Assembly: GCF_900117395.1 (NCBI RefSeq)
Contig: NZ_FPEG01000002.1
Span: 434,001-498,000, forward strand
From: Agrococcus sp. Marseille-P2731
GTDB lineage: Bacteria > Actinomycetota > Actinomycetes > Actinomycetales > Microbacteriaceae
Reading direction: 5' to 3'
DNA length: 64,000 nucleotides
Below, one piece after another: positions 36,247 through 49,160 of this stretch. How positions within the stretch are numbered: the stretch's first letter is position 1; the number at the start of each line of letters is the position of its first letter. The translations under genes and the position numbers were made by a program. Under the pieces are notes generated by a model. That model worked only from the letters and a program-made list of their open reading frames with translations, did not search any database and was not told where the DNA came from.

Positions 36247-38220
36247 TCACAGCCCGTCGAACGGCTCAGGATCATCCAAGCGGATGCGGAGGCGGGCGGG
36301 TGCGCCGGGCTTGCGCGGGCGCGCGGCCGCGGCGAGCACGCGGCCGCGCGCGATGCCGGCGACGAGCGCCCCGTCGGCGAACGCGAAGCGCGCGATCGCT
36401 CGCTCGAGCTCACCCTCGCGGACCCCCTGCACGGTCGCCGGCACCGGCACGGGCCCGAGCACGTCGAGGTGCTCGACCGCGCCCAGCGCCTCGATCGCAT
36501 CGGCGACCGCATCCGGGTGACCGACGACGGATGCGGTGCGCACCGCGGGCGGGAACCGCAGGCTCCTGCGCTCGGCGAGCTCGGCCTTGGCGAAGGGCAC
36601 CGTGGTGTCGCCGGTGATGGCTGCGGCCGCAGGCCCGCCAGCACCGGTCAGCACGACGGCCGCGCCATCGGCGGCGAGCGCGCGCGCCGTCGCCCACTGC
36701 CGCACCGCCTCCTCGCCCACGCGCAGCCCCTCGCGCGAGAGCAGGGTGTCGCCGTCGAGCAGCACCACCGCGCCGTAGCCGCCGTCCGCGAGCGGCTCAG
36801 CGCCGCGCGTGGCGACGACGAGCCGCGGGCGCGCGTCGATCGTGAGGCGCTCGTGCTCGCCATCGGCGACGACCACCGGGATGCCGGGGAACGCCCGGCC
36901 GAGCTCCTCGGCGATGCGGGAGGAGCCGCGGCCCACCTCGGTCAGCTGCTGGCCCTTGCAGGCGGGGCAGCGCCAGCCAGCGGCCAGCCGGCCGCACAGC
37001 CGACAGGCGGGCGCGGAGCCGCGGGAGCGCCGGCCGAGCGGCCCGGCGCACGCGCTGCAGCGAGCGCGGGAGCCGCAGTCACTGCAGCGCAGGCCCGGCG
37101 CGTGGCCCGGCCGGGCGACCTGCACGAGCACCGGTCGGTCTCGGAGCGCCTCGCGCGCTGCCTGGAACGCGGCGGCCGGCACCCGGCGGCCGTCGTCCGT
37201 GAGCGCGGAGGGCAGCACGCGAACCCGGTGGCTGCCGGCGCGCTCGTGCTCGAGGAAGCCCAGCTCGACGAGCCGCTCGGCGTCGGTCGAGCGGGCGTGA
37301 CCGGCGAGCACGAGCGCGCAGCCCGACTGCCCCTGGCGCACGAGCGCGGCGTCGCGCGCGTGCACCCAGGGAGCGAGCGGCTCCGACAGCAGCGGATCGC
37401 CGTCCTCCCAGATGACGAGCAGCCCGAGCCTGGCCGCCGGCGCGTAGACCGCGGAGCGCGGGCCGATGATCGCGATGGGATCGCCGTCGATGCAGCGCAG
37501 GAAGCCCCGATAGCGCTCGGGGTTCTTCTGCCGCGCGTCGAGCTCGACGACGCGCTCTGGCCCGACCGACGCCTCGAGCGCGATGCGCAGCTGGCGCTGG
37601 TCGCGGTGGTCGGGCACCACGATGATCGCCTGCTCGCCGCGCTCGATCGCCTGCCGCGCGAGCCCGGCGAGCGCGATCGCCCACCGACCCACCCAGAGGG
37701 CGTCGTGGTCGGCGCTCGGCTCGCCGACCGCCGCCACCCCGCCCGCGCACTCCAGCGCGATCCGCCGACGCTGCTCGACGAGCCCTGGCAGCGCGGCGTG
37801 CTCGGCCCCCTCGGCCGCCTCCGGCAGCGGGGGCAGCGGCGCGCGCTCAGCGGCGAGCCACTGCTTCTCGACGCGCGCCTGCCGGCCGGGGATCGCCAGT
37901 CGCAGCACGTCGGCGGCGCCGCCCGCGGCGCGATCCGCGATGGCGCGCGCCAGCTGCCAAACCTCCGGCTGCAGCACGGGCACCGGCGAGACCACCTGCT
38001 CGACGTCGGCGACCTCGCCCTCCCACACCCGCTCACCCGTCGTCTCGACGACCCAGCCGGTGGCCTGCCGGTCGCCGCGCAGCGGCACGCGCACGCGCAC
38101 CCCCGCCTCGACGCCCGCGAGGCCGGGTGGCACGCGGTACTCGAAGAGCCGATCGAGCTGCGGCAGGCGCGAGTCGACCACGACCTGCGCGTAGCGCGTC
38201 GCGCCCGGCGCCGGGCTCAC
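36247..38220 (-). CDS. priA: PriA-like primosomal protein lacking helicase motif
   Basis: PriA restarts stalled replication forks. This 657-residue protein keeps the N-terminal DNA-binding domain (YAQVVVDSRLPQLDRLFEY) and the zinc region with eight cysteines in CxxC pairs (CSDC, CSAC, CRLC, CPAC, about residues 380-430). The Walker A GKT loop normally seen early in the helicase core is missing; the position reads ARQAIERGEQAIIVVPD. ATPase and helicase activity are therefore unlikely, as noted for actinobacterial PriA homologues. The start is GTG at 38220, 5 nt after the metK stop. The gene lies between metK and fmt as in Mycobacterium. Confidence 0.92.
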   Translation of the reverse strand: MSPAPGATRYAQVVVDSRLPQLDRLFEYRVPPGLAGVEAGVRVRVPLRGDRQATGWVVETTGERVWEGEVADVEQVVSPVPVLQPEVWQLARAIADRAAGGAADVLRLAIPGRQARVEKQWLAAERAPLPPLPEAAEGAEHAALPGLVEQRRRIALECAGGVAAVGEPSADHDALWVGRWAIALAGLARQAIERGEQAIIVVPDHRDQRQLRIALEASVGPERVVELDARQKNPERYRGFLRCIDGDPIAIIGPRSAVYAPAARLGLLVIWEDGDPLLSEPLAPWVHARDAALVRQGQSGCALVLAGHARSTDAERLVELGFLEHERAGSHRVRVLPSALTDDGRRVPAAAFQAAREALRDRPVLVQVARPGHAPGLRCSDCGSRARCSACAGPLGRRSRGSAPACRLCGRLAAGWRCPACKGQQLTEVGRGSSRIAEELGRAFPGIPVVVADGEHERLTIDARPRLVVATRGAEPLADGGYGAVVLLDGDTLLSREGLRVGEEAVRQWATARALAADGAAVVLTGAGGPAAAAITGDTTVPFAKAELAERRSLRFPPAVRTASVVGHPDAVADAIEALGAVEHLDVLGPVPVPATVQGVREGELERAIARFAFADGALVAGIARGRVLAAAARPRKPGAPARLRIRLDDPEPFDGL

Positions 38221-38225
38221 GGTCG

Positions 38226-39413
38226 TCAGAGGCGCGCTGCGGCGCGCAGGGCGTCGACGCGGTCGAGCCGCTCCCAGGTGAAGCCGGGCAGCTCGCGGCC
38301 GAAGTGGCCGTAGGCGGCCGTCTGCCGGTAGATGGGCTTGCGCAGGTCGAGGTCGCGCACGATCGCGCCGGGCCGCAGGTCGAAGACCTCGAGGATCGCC
38401 GCCTGGATCGCCTCGTCGGAGACCGTGCCGGTGCCGAAGGTCTCGACGTAGACGCCGACGGGCTGCGCCATGCCGATGGCGTACGCGGCCTGCACCTCGA
38501 GGCGCGAGGCGAGACCGGCGGCGACGGCGTTCTTCGCCACCCAGCGCAGCGCGTAGGCCGCGGAGCGGTCGACCTTCGAGGGGTCCTTGCCGCTGAAGGC
38601 GCCGCCACCGTGCCGGGCTGCGCCGCCGTAGGTGTCGACGATGATCTTGCGGCCCGTGAGGCCCGCGTCGCCCTTGGGGCCGCCGGTGAGGAACGAGCCG
38701 GAGGGGTTGACGATCGTGCGCATGCCGGATGCGTCGAGGCCGAGGTCGGCGACGACCGGGTCGATCACGTGCTCGATCACGGCGGCGCGGATCTCGTCGT
38801 TGGTGACGCCCGGCGCGTGCTGCGTCGACACGAGCACGGCGTCGACGGAGACGGGCGTGAAGCCGTCGTAGCCGATCGTGACCTGCGTCTTGCCGTCGGG
38901 TCGCAGCCACTCGATGGTGCCTTCGCGGCGCACGGCGGCGAGGCGCTCGGCCAACCGGTGCGCTGCCCACGCGGTCGCGGGCATGAACGAGGGGGTCTCA
39001 TCGGTCGCGAAGCCGAACATGATGCCCTGGTCGCCGGCGCCGTCGCGGTCGAGCGGGTCGACGGAGCCGTCGCGCGCCTCGACCGCGGTGTCGACGCCGG
39101 TCGCGATCTCGTGCGACTGCTCACCGATCGACACCGTCACGCCGCACGAGTGCCCGTCGAACGAGACCTCGCTCGAGTCGTAGCCGATGTCGACGATCGT
39201 CTTCCGCGCGAGCGACGCGATGTCGACGTAGCCGGAGGTCCGCACCTCACCGGCGACGTGCACGAGGCCGGTGGTGACGAGCGTCTCGACGGCGACGCGC
39301 GCCTCGGAGTCCTGCGCGAGCATCGCGTCGAGGACCGCGTCGGAGATCTGGTCGGAGATCTTGTCGGGGTGGCCCTCGGTGACCGACTCGGAGGTGAACA
39401 GGCGCAGGCTCAA
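38226..39413 (-). CDS. metK: S-adenosylmethionine synthetase
   Basis: MetK makes S-adenosylmethionine from methionine and ATP. The protein has 395 residues. Signatures: [15 protein letters not shown] (9-23), [13 protein letters not shown] (about 127-139) and the phosphate loop [19 protein letters not shown] (about 272-290). The start is a rare TTG at 39413, giving [10 protein letters not shown], supported by GAGGAG 5 nt upstream and by a TTGA overlap with the coaBC stop. priA follows after 5 nt. No SAM riboswitch is seen upstream because the gene is coupled to coaBC. Confidence 0.97.
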   Translation of the reverse strand: MSLRLFTSESVTEGHPDKISDQISDAVLDAMLAQDSEARVAVETLVTTGLVHVAGEVRTSGYVDIASLARKTIVDIGYDSSEVSFDGHSCGVTVSIGEQSHEIATGVDTAVEARDGSVDPLDRDGAGDQGIMFGFATDETPSFMPATAWAAHRLAERLAAVRREGTIEWLRPDGKTQVTIGYDGFTPVSVDAVLVSTQHAPGVTNDEIRAAVIEHVIDPVVADLGLDASGMRTIVNPSGSFLTGGPKGDAGLTGRKIIVDTYGGAARHGGGAFSGKDPSKVDRSAAYALRWVAKNAVAAGLASRLEVQAAYAIGMAQPVGVYVETFGTGTVSDEAIQAAILEVFDLRPGAIVRDLDLRKPIYRQTAAYGHFGRELPGFTWERLDRVDALRAAARL

Positions 39414-40657
39414 CGGGGCTCCTCGGTCGGGTTGCTGCGGTCGTGCGCGGCCAGTCGGGCCGCGATCGCGTCGATGATGTCTCGGGCCACTGACACCTTG
39501 TCGCCGCGGCTCTCGGCGACGATGCCGGATGCGTCGAGCACGCGCACGGCGGTGCGCACGTCGCCGAAGCCCTCGGTGTGGCCGACGCGGTTGAGCACCA
39601 GCAGATCGGCGCCCTTGCGGGCGAGCTTCGCGCGACCGCGCTCGAGGAGGGCTGCGTCGTCGGCCTCGGTCTCGGCGGCGAAGCCGACCACCAGGTTCGT
39701 GCGCTCGCGCTGCGCGAGCTGCGCGAGGATGTCGGGGTTCAGGGCGAGCTGCAGCGTGGGTGTCTCGCCCCAGCTCTCCTTCGTGCGCTTGCCGGCGGAG
39801 ACCTCGTCGACGCGGTAGTCGGCGACCGCTGCGGCCATCACGACGACGTCTGCGTCAGCGAGCGCCTGCATCGCCTGGGCGAGCTGCGCCGTGGTCTCGA
39901 CCGAGACGTGCTCGACGCCCGTCGGCACGGGCACGTCGAGGTTGGCGCCGACGAGCGTGACCGCAGCGCCGGCGTCGCGCGCGGCGGTGGCGACGGCGAC
40001 GCCCATGGCGCCGCTCGAGCGGTTGCCAAGGAAGCGCACCGGGTCGATGGGCTCGCGCGTGCCTCCGGCGGAGACCACGACGGTGCGGCCCGCGAGCGCT
40101 CCGCGAGCGGCGGTGCCCTGCTGCGACGCGCCTCCGTCGACCAGGGCGAGGGCGGCGCTGACCACCTCGTGGGGCTCGGCCATGCGGCCCATGCCCGAGT
40201 CGGCGCCCGTCAGCTGGCCCGCCACGGGGCCCACCAGGGTGACGCCGCGCGAGACCAGCGTGGCGACGTTCGCCTGCACGGCCGGCTGCTCCCACATCTC
40301 GGTGTGCATCGCGGGCGCGAGCACGAGCGGCGCGCGCGAGGCGAGGATGGTGGTGCCGAGCAGATCGTCGGCGAGGCCGTGCGCGAGCTTGGCGAGCGTG
40401 TTCGCGGTCGCGGGCAGCACGATGATCAGGTCTGCCTGCTGACCGAGCGCCACGTGGCGCACGCTGGCGACGTCGTCGAAGACCTCGTCCGTGACGGGGT
40501 TGCGGCTCAGCGCCTCGAGCGTCGGGCGCCCGATGAAGCGCAGGGCGGATGCCGTGGGCACGACGTGCACGTCGTGCCCGGCCTGCACCAGCTCGCGAAT
40601 GGCGAGCGCAGCCTTGTACGCCGCGATCCCGCCGGAGATCCCGACGACGACGCGCAT
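39410..40657 (-). CDS. coaBC: bifunctional phosphopantothenoylcysteine decarboxylase / phosphopantothenate-cysteine ligase
   Basis: CoaBC performs two successive steps of coenzyme A synthesis. The protein has 415 residues. The N-terminal CoaC flavoprotein domain (1-180) has [11 protein letters not shown], the active-site His in SVRHVALG, the [13 protein letters not shown] segment and a substrate-recognition flap. The C-terminal CoaB domain (from about 190) begins [24 protein letters not shown], the typical CTP and dimer region, with KRTKE further on. The ATG at 40657 overlaps the rpoZ stop by one base (TGATG) and its stop overlaps metK. Confidence 0.97.
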   Translation of the reverse strand: MRVVVGISGGIAAYKAALAIRELVQAGHDVHVVPTASALRFIGRPTLEALSRNPVTDEVFDDVASVRHVALGQQADLIIVLPATANTLAKLAHGLADDLLGTTILASRAPLVLAPAMHTEMWEQPAVQANVATLVSRGVTLVGPVAGQLTGADSGMGRMAEPHEVVSAALALVDGGASQQGTAARGALAGRTVVVSAGGTREPIDPVRFLGNRSSGAMGVAVATAARDAGAAVTLVGANLDVPVPTGVEHVSVETTAQLAQAMQALADADVVVMAAAVADYRVDEVSAGKRTKESWGETPTLQLALNPDILAQLAQRERTNLVVGFAAETEADDAALLERGRAKLARKGADLLVLNRVGHTEGFGDVRTAVRVLDASGIVAESRGDKVSVARDIIDAIAARLAAHDRSNPTEEPR

Positions 40658-40917
40658 CAGGCGGAGGCTGCCTCGTCCTTGGTCAGGACCAGCTTGTCCT
40701 GGTGGATCTCGTGCAGCGACACCGAGAGCGGCTTGTCCTCGATGGTCGAGTCGACCAGCGGGCCGACGTTGTCGAACATCGAGCCCTCGTGGATGTCGGT
40801 GTAGTAGTCGTTGATCTGGCGCGCGCGCTTCGAGGCGAAGATCACCAGCTGGTACTTGGAGTCCACCTTCTCGAGCAGCTCGTCGATCGGCGGGTTGATG
40901 ATGCCCTTGCTGGCCAT
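40657..40917 (-). CDS. rpoZ: RNA polymerase omega subunit
   Basis: Omega stabilises the beta' subunit in RNA polymerase. The protein has 86 residues. It has the actinobacterial form with [30 protein letters not shown] (in parts, residues 7-36), where SKRARQIN is the conserved core that contacts beta'. The ATG at 40917 follows a strong AGGAGG site, and a TAGACT box lies about 80 nt upstream. In Mycobacterium rpoZ directly follows gmk; here gmk is separated from it by two GAF-ANTAR genes and a small membrane protein gene. Confidence 0.97.
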   Translation of the reverse strand: MASKGIINPPIDELLEKVDSKYQLVIFASKRARQINDYYTDIHEGSMFDNVGPLVDSTIEDKPLSVSLHEIHQDKLVLTKDEAASA

Positions 40918-40994
40918 GGGTGCCTCCTGGAGCGGTGGGTGACGGATGCGGGACGCGGCCCGCGAAGCTCGTGCGCGAGAGCGCGCAAGAGATC

Positions 40995-41000
40995 AGTCTA
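40995..41000 (-). promoter_or_regulatory. candidate -10 box (TAGACT) for rpoZ-coaBC-metK
   Basis: On the minus strand TAGACT lies 77 nt before the rpoZ ATG in a 124-nt gap. The same hexamer precedes efp and the trpCBA block. No convincing -35. Confidence 0.4.
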
Positions 41001-41041
41001 CCCCGCTGGGGCCTGCGTCGAGCGGCGCTGGAGGAAAGTCG

Positions 41042-41209
41042 TCAGCCCGGCTCGCCGATCGAGCCCTTCGCTCGAGCCGACGGGGAGCGCTGCGCGCGTC
41101 GCCGCGCCGCGGCGAAGAGCCTCACCCCCAGCCAGGCGAGGAGCACGAGCACCTGAGCCAGCACGATGATGGCGAGCACGAGGGCCAGGATGTGCAGGGG
41201 GGTCTCCAT
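41042..41209 (-). CDS. small single-span membrane protein
   Basis: This 55-residue protein has one hydrophobic helix (about residues 5-32, HILALVLAIIVLAQVLVLLA) followed by a strongly basic tail (ARRRAQRSPSARAKG), so the N-terminus is probably outside and the tail in the cytosol. The ATG at 41209 has GAGG 4 nt upstream; two earlier in-frame ATGs (41299, 41287) would lie in or above the candidate promoter. Function unknown. It sits between rpoZ and a pair of GAF-ANTAR genes in the same direction. Confidence 0.55.
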   Translation of the reverse strand: METPLHILALVLAIIVLAQVLVLLAWLGVRLFAAARRRAQRSPSARAKGSIGEPG

Positions 41210-41288
41210 GGTCGCCTCGTTCGCATCGAGCCGGCTCCTCGCCGGCAACACATGCTCCGAGGTCTGGAGAGCATCTTGCTCGTGCGCC

Positions 41289-41318
41289 ATTCTCGGCACA
41301 GGGCGGGGCCGCCGTCAA
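41289..41318 (-). promoter_or_regulatory. candidate promoter TTGACG-N18-GAGAAT
   Basis: On the minus strand TTGACG (41313-41318), an 18-nt spacer and GAGAAT (41289-41294) resemble a sigma-70-type promoter. It lies about 80 nt before the small membrane protein ATG. The -35 match is the best in the window, the -10 only fair. Confidence 0.4.
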
Positions 41319-41356
41319 GCACAGGAGCAGCCGTGTCGCGCCTCAGCGCGCAGGGC

Positions 41357-42130
41357 TCATCGCGTTCGTGCACCCGGGGCGAGGCGCAGCTCGCGCGCCA
41401 CCACGGCCTGGGCGACGTCGCGCAGGGTCGTGTTCGTGCGGCGCGCGTGGGCGCGCAGCATCGCGAACGCCTCCTCGACATCGACGTCGACGGAGGCGGA
41501 GACCACGCCCTTGGCCTGCTCGATGACGACTCGGCTGTCGAGCGCGCGCTGCAGCTGCTGCGCCACGATCGCGCCCTCGGCGAGCCGCTCCTGCAGCACG
41601 CCGAGCGATGCGATGTTCGCGAGCGCGTGCGCGATGCCGCCGTCTGCCTCGCTCAAGCCGCCGACGTGTGTGCGGAACAGGCCCAGCGCGCCGATCACCT
41701 CCGAGCGAACGCGCAGCGGCACGGCGTGCGCTGAGTGGAAGCCGTGCTGGAGGGCGGCGTCGTGGAACTCCTGCCACCCCTCCGTGACGCGCTCGATGTC
41801 TTCGACGGACACCGCGTGCCCGGTGGAGAAGCACTCGACGCACGGTCCCGCGCTGGCGTTCAGCTGCATCATCTCGACGAAGGCCGCAGCCTCGCTCGTC
41901 GAGGCCACGAGCTCGAGGTGGCCCTGCCCATCGCTCAGCAGCAGACCGCACGCCTGCACATCCAGCAGCTGGAGGCACTCCCCCATGAGCGCATGCAGCA
42001 TCTCGACCACGTCGTAGTCGGACGTCAGCTGCTCTGTCAGCTCCAGGAACGCGGAGTTGAGCCTGGCTTCCCTCGAGGATCCCGCCATCGCATCCACACC
42101 CCATCCACCATCTCCGTCGAAGCGCTTCAC
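41357..42130 (-). CDS. GAF-ANTAR RNA-binding regulator (second of pair)
   Basis: The protein has 257 residues. A GAF domain (about 40-170) has the usual ACGLLLSDGQGHLELVAST start and ends near LGLFRTHVGGLSEAD. An ANTAR domain follows (about 185-245), with VVIEQAKGVVSASVDVDVEEAFAMLRAHARR in parts, which in other proteins binds RNA hairpins for antitermination. A cysteine-rich spot (CVECF) in the GAF domain could sense redox state or a ligand. The GTG at 42130 overlaps the stop of the first GAF-ANTAR gene (GTGA) and was chosen for that reason; an ATG at 42088 is the alternative. Targets unknown. Confidence 0.85.
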   Translation of the reverse strand: MKRFDGDGGWGVDAMAGSSREARLNSAFLELTEQLTSDYDVVEMLHALMGECLQLLDVQACGLLLSDGQGHLELVASTSEAAAFVEMMQLNASAGPCVECFSTGHAVSVEDIERVTEGWQEFHDAALQHGFHSAHAVPLRVRSEVIGALGLFRTHVGGLSEADGGIAHALANIASLGVLQERLAEGAIVAQQLQRALDSRVVIEQAKGVVSASVDVDVEEAFAMLRAHARRTNTTLRDVAQAVVARELRLAPGARTR

Positions 42131-42822
42131 GCGCCTGCAGGCGGCTCGTCGAGCGTGAGTCGCCGCGCCACCACATCCTGTGCGATCGACTCTAGCGGCG
42201 CACCCGTCGCGAAGGCGTGCGCTCGCAGCCGCGCGAAGGCCTCGGTGGCCGTGACGTCGAGCTGCACGAGCAGCATCCCCGTGGCCTGGTGCACCACCCG
42301 CCGGAGCTCGGGTGCCAGTGCGCCGTCGAGCGGGTGCTCCTGCGCAGCCACGCGGGCGGCGATCTGCAGCGCCTCGCTCGCCAGGCCGACCGCGAGGGAA
42401 CGCGCCAGCAGCACGTCGCCCGTGCTCAGGATCCCCGGTGAGGCGCGGTAGAGGTCGACCACGCCGACCACGACGGCGCCCACGCTCATCGGGATCGAGA
42501 ACAGGGCACCGACCTCGAGCTCGCTCGCGGCAGCGTCGAAGACCGGCCATCCCGAGCCGCTCGCGTTCACATCGGGCACGAGCACCGCTCTGCCGCTGCG
42601 CACCGCTTGCCAGTGCGGTCCCTCCCCGAGCTCGAACTGCAGCTGCTCGAGCCGAGCCGCGGTCCGATCGCTCGCGGCGAGCGTCGATCGCCTGGCGTCG
42701 GCGACCACCGAGATCGATGCACCGGTCACCGGCAGCCGCTCGAGGAACGGGTCCAGCAGCTCACGAGCGGCGGTCGCCGGCGGACCCCCGTCGCGGCTCG
42801 CCCGCATCCCGTCTGCACTCAT
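42127..42822 (-). CDS. GAF-ANTAR RNA-binding regulator (first of pair)
   Basis: The protein has 231 residues. A GAF domain (about 20-155) shows ASDRTAARLEQLQFELGEGP, a block seen in actinobacterial GAF-ANTAR proteins, then WPVFDAAASELEVGALFSIPM. A C-terminal ANTAR domain (about 165-225) has VVHQATGMLLVQLDVTATEAFARLRAHAF in parts. No phospho-acceptor domain is present, so control probably comes from GAF ligand binding. It overlaps the second GAF-ANTAR gene by 4 nt and may form a hetero-dimer with it (inference). It begins 107 nt after the gmk stop and breaks the gmk-rpoZ linkage known from other Actinobacteria. Confidence 0.85.
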   Translation of the reverse strand: MSADGMRASRDGGPPATAARELLDPFLERLPVTGASISVVADARRSTLAASDRTAARLEQLQFELGEGPHWQAVRSGRAVLVPDVNASGSGWPVFDAAASELEVGALFSIPMSVGAVVVGVVDLYRASPGILSTGDVLLARSLAVGLASEALQIAARVAAQEHPLDGALAPELRRVVHQATGMLLVQLDVTATEAFARLRAHAFATGAPLESIAQDVVARRLTLDEPPAGA

Positions 42823-42903
42823 CCATCGTCCTCAGCCAAGACCGGTCCCGGTCGCCTCGCGCTCGTCGCGCAGCGCGGTTCCTCGCGGTCGTCCTCGAGC
42901 AGG

Positions 42904-42909
42904 ATGCTA
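42904..42909 (-). promoter_or_regulatory. candidate -10 box (TAGCAT) for the GAF-ANTAR pair
   Basis: On the minus strand TAGCAT fits TANNNT in the 107-nt gap after gmk and would give a leader of about 75 nt. Motif match only. Confidence 0.3.
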
Positions 42910-42929
42910 TCGCCGCCGAGGTGCGCGCG

Positions 42930-43844
42930 TCACCGATCCGTCGAGCGCACCTCGCCCGCGACCGCCTGTGCCTCCGCGGCGAGGATGTGCTCCACGACCG
43001 CGTGCGCTGCCGCCGCGACGTCGGCGTTCACGATGGTCGCGTCGAACTCCGGCTGGCTCGCGAGCTCGACCTTCGCAGTCTCGAGCCGACGCTCGCGCTC
43101 CGACTCGGTCTCGGTGCCGCGGCCCACGAGCCTGCGCACGAGCTCGTCCCACGACGGCGGCGCCAGGAACAGCAGCATCGCATCAGGGAACGACTCGCGC
43201 ACCTGCCGAGCGCCCTGCAGATCGATCTCGAGCAGCACGGACGAGCCCTCGTCGAGCGCGGCCTGCACGCTCGAGCGCGGCGTGCCGTAGCGCGCGTGGT
43301 TGTGCACCTTCGCCCACTCGAGGAACTCCCCCTCGTCGACCATCCGATCGAAGTCGGCATCGGAGACGAATGCGTAGTGGACGCCGTCGATCTCGCCCGG
43401 CCTCGCAGCGCGGGTCGTGGCGCTCACCGACTGCCGGATCTGCGGGAAGTGCTCGCGCACGTACTGCGCGACCGTGCCCTTGCCGACAGCGGTCGGGCCG
43501 GCGAGCACGATGAGACGGGGGCGACGCGATGGATCCACGCCGTCCAGCCAACCGCGAACGCGCTCGCGCTGCAAACCGCCGAGCCCGCCGAGCCGCTTGC
43601 CGGCCGCGATGCCGAGCGTCGACAGCAGCGCATCGACGCGCGCAGGACCCATGCCGCGGAGGCTCGCGAAGTACTCGGTCACGCGCAGCCGCGCCTCGGG
43701 GCTGCCGGGCTCGTGCCAGGCGCGCTCGGCCACGTCGCGTGGCCCGCGCTGGCCGGCGGCGAGCGCGCGCTTGACCGCTGCACGGGCGCGCCGCGCCTCG
43801 ACCGCGGCCCTGCCTGCGGCGCCGGGGTCGGGCAGCGCCGTCAT
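42930..43844 (-). CDS. gmk: guanylate kinase fused to an N-terminal mIHF domain
   Basis: The protein has 304 residues, about 100 more than a usual Gmk. Residues 108-295 are guanylate kinase: P-loop GPTAVGKG (116-123), the GMP-binding [19 protein letters not shown] and a lid region. Gmk phosphorylates GMP to GDP. Residues about 8-102 match the actinobacterial integration host factor m[34 protein letters not shown], then [24 protein letters not shown], its DNA-binding region. In Mycobacterium mihF and gmk are separate adjacent genes, so this is a gene fusion. The ATG at 43844 overlaps the pyrF stop (ATGA), and no start inside the linker is well placed. Confidence 0.93.
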   Translation of the reverse strand: MTALPDPGAAGRAAVEARRARAAVKRALAAGQRGPRDVAERAWHEPGSPEARLRVTEYFASLRGMGPARVDALLSTLGIAAGKRLGGLGGLQRERVRGWLDGVDPSRRPRLIVLAGPTAVGKGTVAQYVREHFPQIRQSVSATTRAARPGEIDGVHYAFVSDADFDRMVDEGEFLEWAKVHNHARYGTPRSSVQAALDEGSSVLLEIDLQGARQVRESFPDAMLLFLAPPSWDELVRRLVGRGTETESERERRLETAKVELASQPEFDATIVNADVAAAAHAVVEHILAAEAQAVAGEVRSTDR

Positions 43845-44697
43845 CGAGCGTCGCGCAGCTCGCGGCCCGCCGCGTCGATCGCCGCAGCGAGCCCCGCCGG
43901 TCCGGCGCGCAGGATGCTGCGGCTCACGCTCGCGAGCACGAGGGCATCCGCAGGGAACAGCGCGCGAAGCTCGGACAGCTGCGCGCCCTGCGCGCCGAAG
44001 CCGGGTGCCAGGATCGGTGTGGAGGGGTCGATCTCGATCCCGTAGGCGCCGCGGTCGACGGTCGCGCCGATGACGAGTCCGTGCCCGGCGCCCGTGCGCG
44101 CGTTGCGCTCGACGATCGCGGCTGCGACGGAGGCGGCCACCGTGCGCCCGTCGGGCAGGCGCGCGAGCTGCAGCTGCGCCGCCTCCGGGTTCGAGGTCGC
44201 AGCGAGCACGATCGCAGCCTTGCTCGCGCGCTCCGCAGTCTCGAGCACCCCCTGCAGCGCCCCGACGCCGAGGTAGGGACTCACCGTCAGCGCATCGGCC
44301 TCGAGCGGCGAGCCCGGGGTCAGCCAGGCGTCGGCGTAGCCCGCGTTGGTCGAGCCGATGTCGCCCCGCTTCGCATCCGCGACGACCAGGAGCCCCGCCG
44401 CGCGCGCATCCGAGAGCACGCGCTCGAGGGCCAGCATGCCCGCGGCCCCGAAGGCCTCGAACAGCGCCACCTGCGGCTTGATCACCGCGACGCGCCCGAC
44501 GGCCGCCTCGACGACCGTGCGGCCGAACCGCTCGGCGCCCGCCGCATCCGCAGCGAAGCCTGCCCCGCCCGATGCGCTCCACTGCTCGAGCAGCGCCCGG
44601 TGCGGGTCGATGCCGACGCAGAGCAGGCTCGAGGGCGCCGCGCCATCCGCCGTCGGGCCGTGCTCGGCGACGGATGCGCGCAGGCGCGCGAGGAAGG

Positions 44698-44701
<4 letters not shown>
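43841..44701 (-). CDS. pyrF: orotidine 5'-phosphate decarboxylase
   Basis: PyrF decarboxylates OMP to UMP. The protein has 286 residues and belongs to the longer subfamily 2, as in Actinobacteria. The catalytic lysine and aspartates are in [19 protein letters not shown] (about 105-123). The N-terminal LLCVGIDPH and the late [11 protein letters not shown] phosphate site fit the subfamily. The start is GTG at 44701, overlapping the carB stop (GTGA). It ends in an overlap with gmk, so gmk is the last gene of the pyrimidine operon. Confidence 0.97.
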
Positions 44702-47996
<3,295 letters not shown>

Positions 47997-47997
<1 letters not shown>

Positions 47998-49160
47998 CAG
48001 GCCTGCGCCCCCTTCTGCGCCAGGACCATCTGGCGGAACTCTTCGAACATGTGGTGGGCGTCGTTCGGCCCTGCGGCCGACTCGGGGTGGTACTGCACGC
48101 TGAACGCGGGGATGTCGAGCGCGCGGAGGCCCTCGACGACGCGGTCGTTGAGCGAGTAGTGGCTCACCTCGACGCGACCGAAGCCCGCGGGGCTCGTGAG
48201 CTCCTCGCCAATCGTGGCGTCGACCGCGAAGCCGTGGTTCTGGCTCGTGATCTCGACGCGACCGGTGGCGACGTCGAGCACGGGCTGGTTGATGCCGCGG
48301 TGGCCGAAGGGCAGCTTGTAGGTGCCGAAGCCGAGCGCGCGGCCGAGCAGCTGGTTGCCGAAGCAGATGCCGAAGAAGGGCAGGCCCTCGCGCAGCACGC
48401 CCTGCAGCAGCTCGACCTGGTCGTCGGAGGCCGCCGGGTCGCCGGGGCCGTTCGAGTAGAACGCCGCGACCGGGTCGTGCGCGAGCACCTGGGCGAGCGT
48501 GGAGTCCTGCGGCAGGACCACGAGGTCGAAGCCCTGCTCGCGCAGGTAGCGCAGCGTCGAGGTCTTGACGCCGAGGTCGAGCACGGCGAGCGTGCCGAGC
48601 GACTCGCCGACCGCCTCGAGGCGGTAGGCCTCGCGGGTGCTCACGCTGGCGGCGAGGCTGCGGCCGGCCATGGTGGGGCTCTCCCGCACCTCGGCGAGCA
48701 TCGCCGCATCGGTCGTCAGCGCCTCGCCGGAGAAGACCCCGGCGCGCATGGCGCCGACATCCCGCAGGCGACGCGTGACGGCGCGGGTGTCGATGCCGGC
48801 GATGCCGACGACACCGTCGCGCTCGAGCTGTGCGCCGAGCGGCTCCTCCGAGCGCCAGTTCGAGGTGATGCGGCTCGCAGCGCGCACCGCGTAGCCCGCC
48901 GGCCACATGCGGGCCGACTCGTCGTCCTCGGAGGTCACCCCGGTGTTGCCGATGTGCGGCGAGGTCTGCACCACGATCTGGCCCGCGTAGCTCGGGTCGG
49001 TCAGCGTCTCCTGGTAGCCGGTCATGCCGGTGGCGAAGACGGCCTCGCCGAGCGCGCGGCCCGTGGCGCCGTAGGCGCTGCCGCGATAGATGGTGCCGTC
49101 CTCGAGCACGAGGGCTGCGGATGCGGTGCGCGCGGCACCGGCGGATGTCATGTCGGTCAC
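47997..49160 (-). CDS. carA: carbamoyl phosphate synthase small subunit
   Basis: CarA hydrolyses glutamine and feeds ammonia to CarB. The protein has 387 residues. The C-terminal class I glutaminase has the nucleophile Cys in [15 protein letters not shown] (about 265-279) and the His-x-Glu of [13 protein letters not shown] near the end. The N-terminal domain has [21 protein letters not shown]. The GTG at 49160 overlaps the stop of the upstream membrane gene (GTGA); an ATG three codons in (49151) is an alternative. Confidence 0.98.

Noticed and set aside
39413-39420. SAM riboswitch before metK
   Set aside because: metK overlaps coaBC, leaving no leader.
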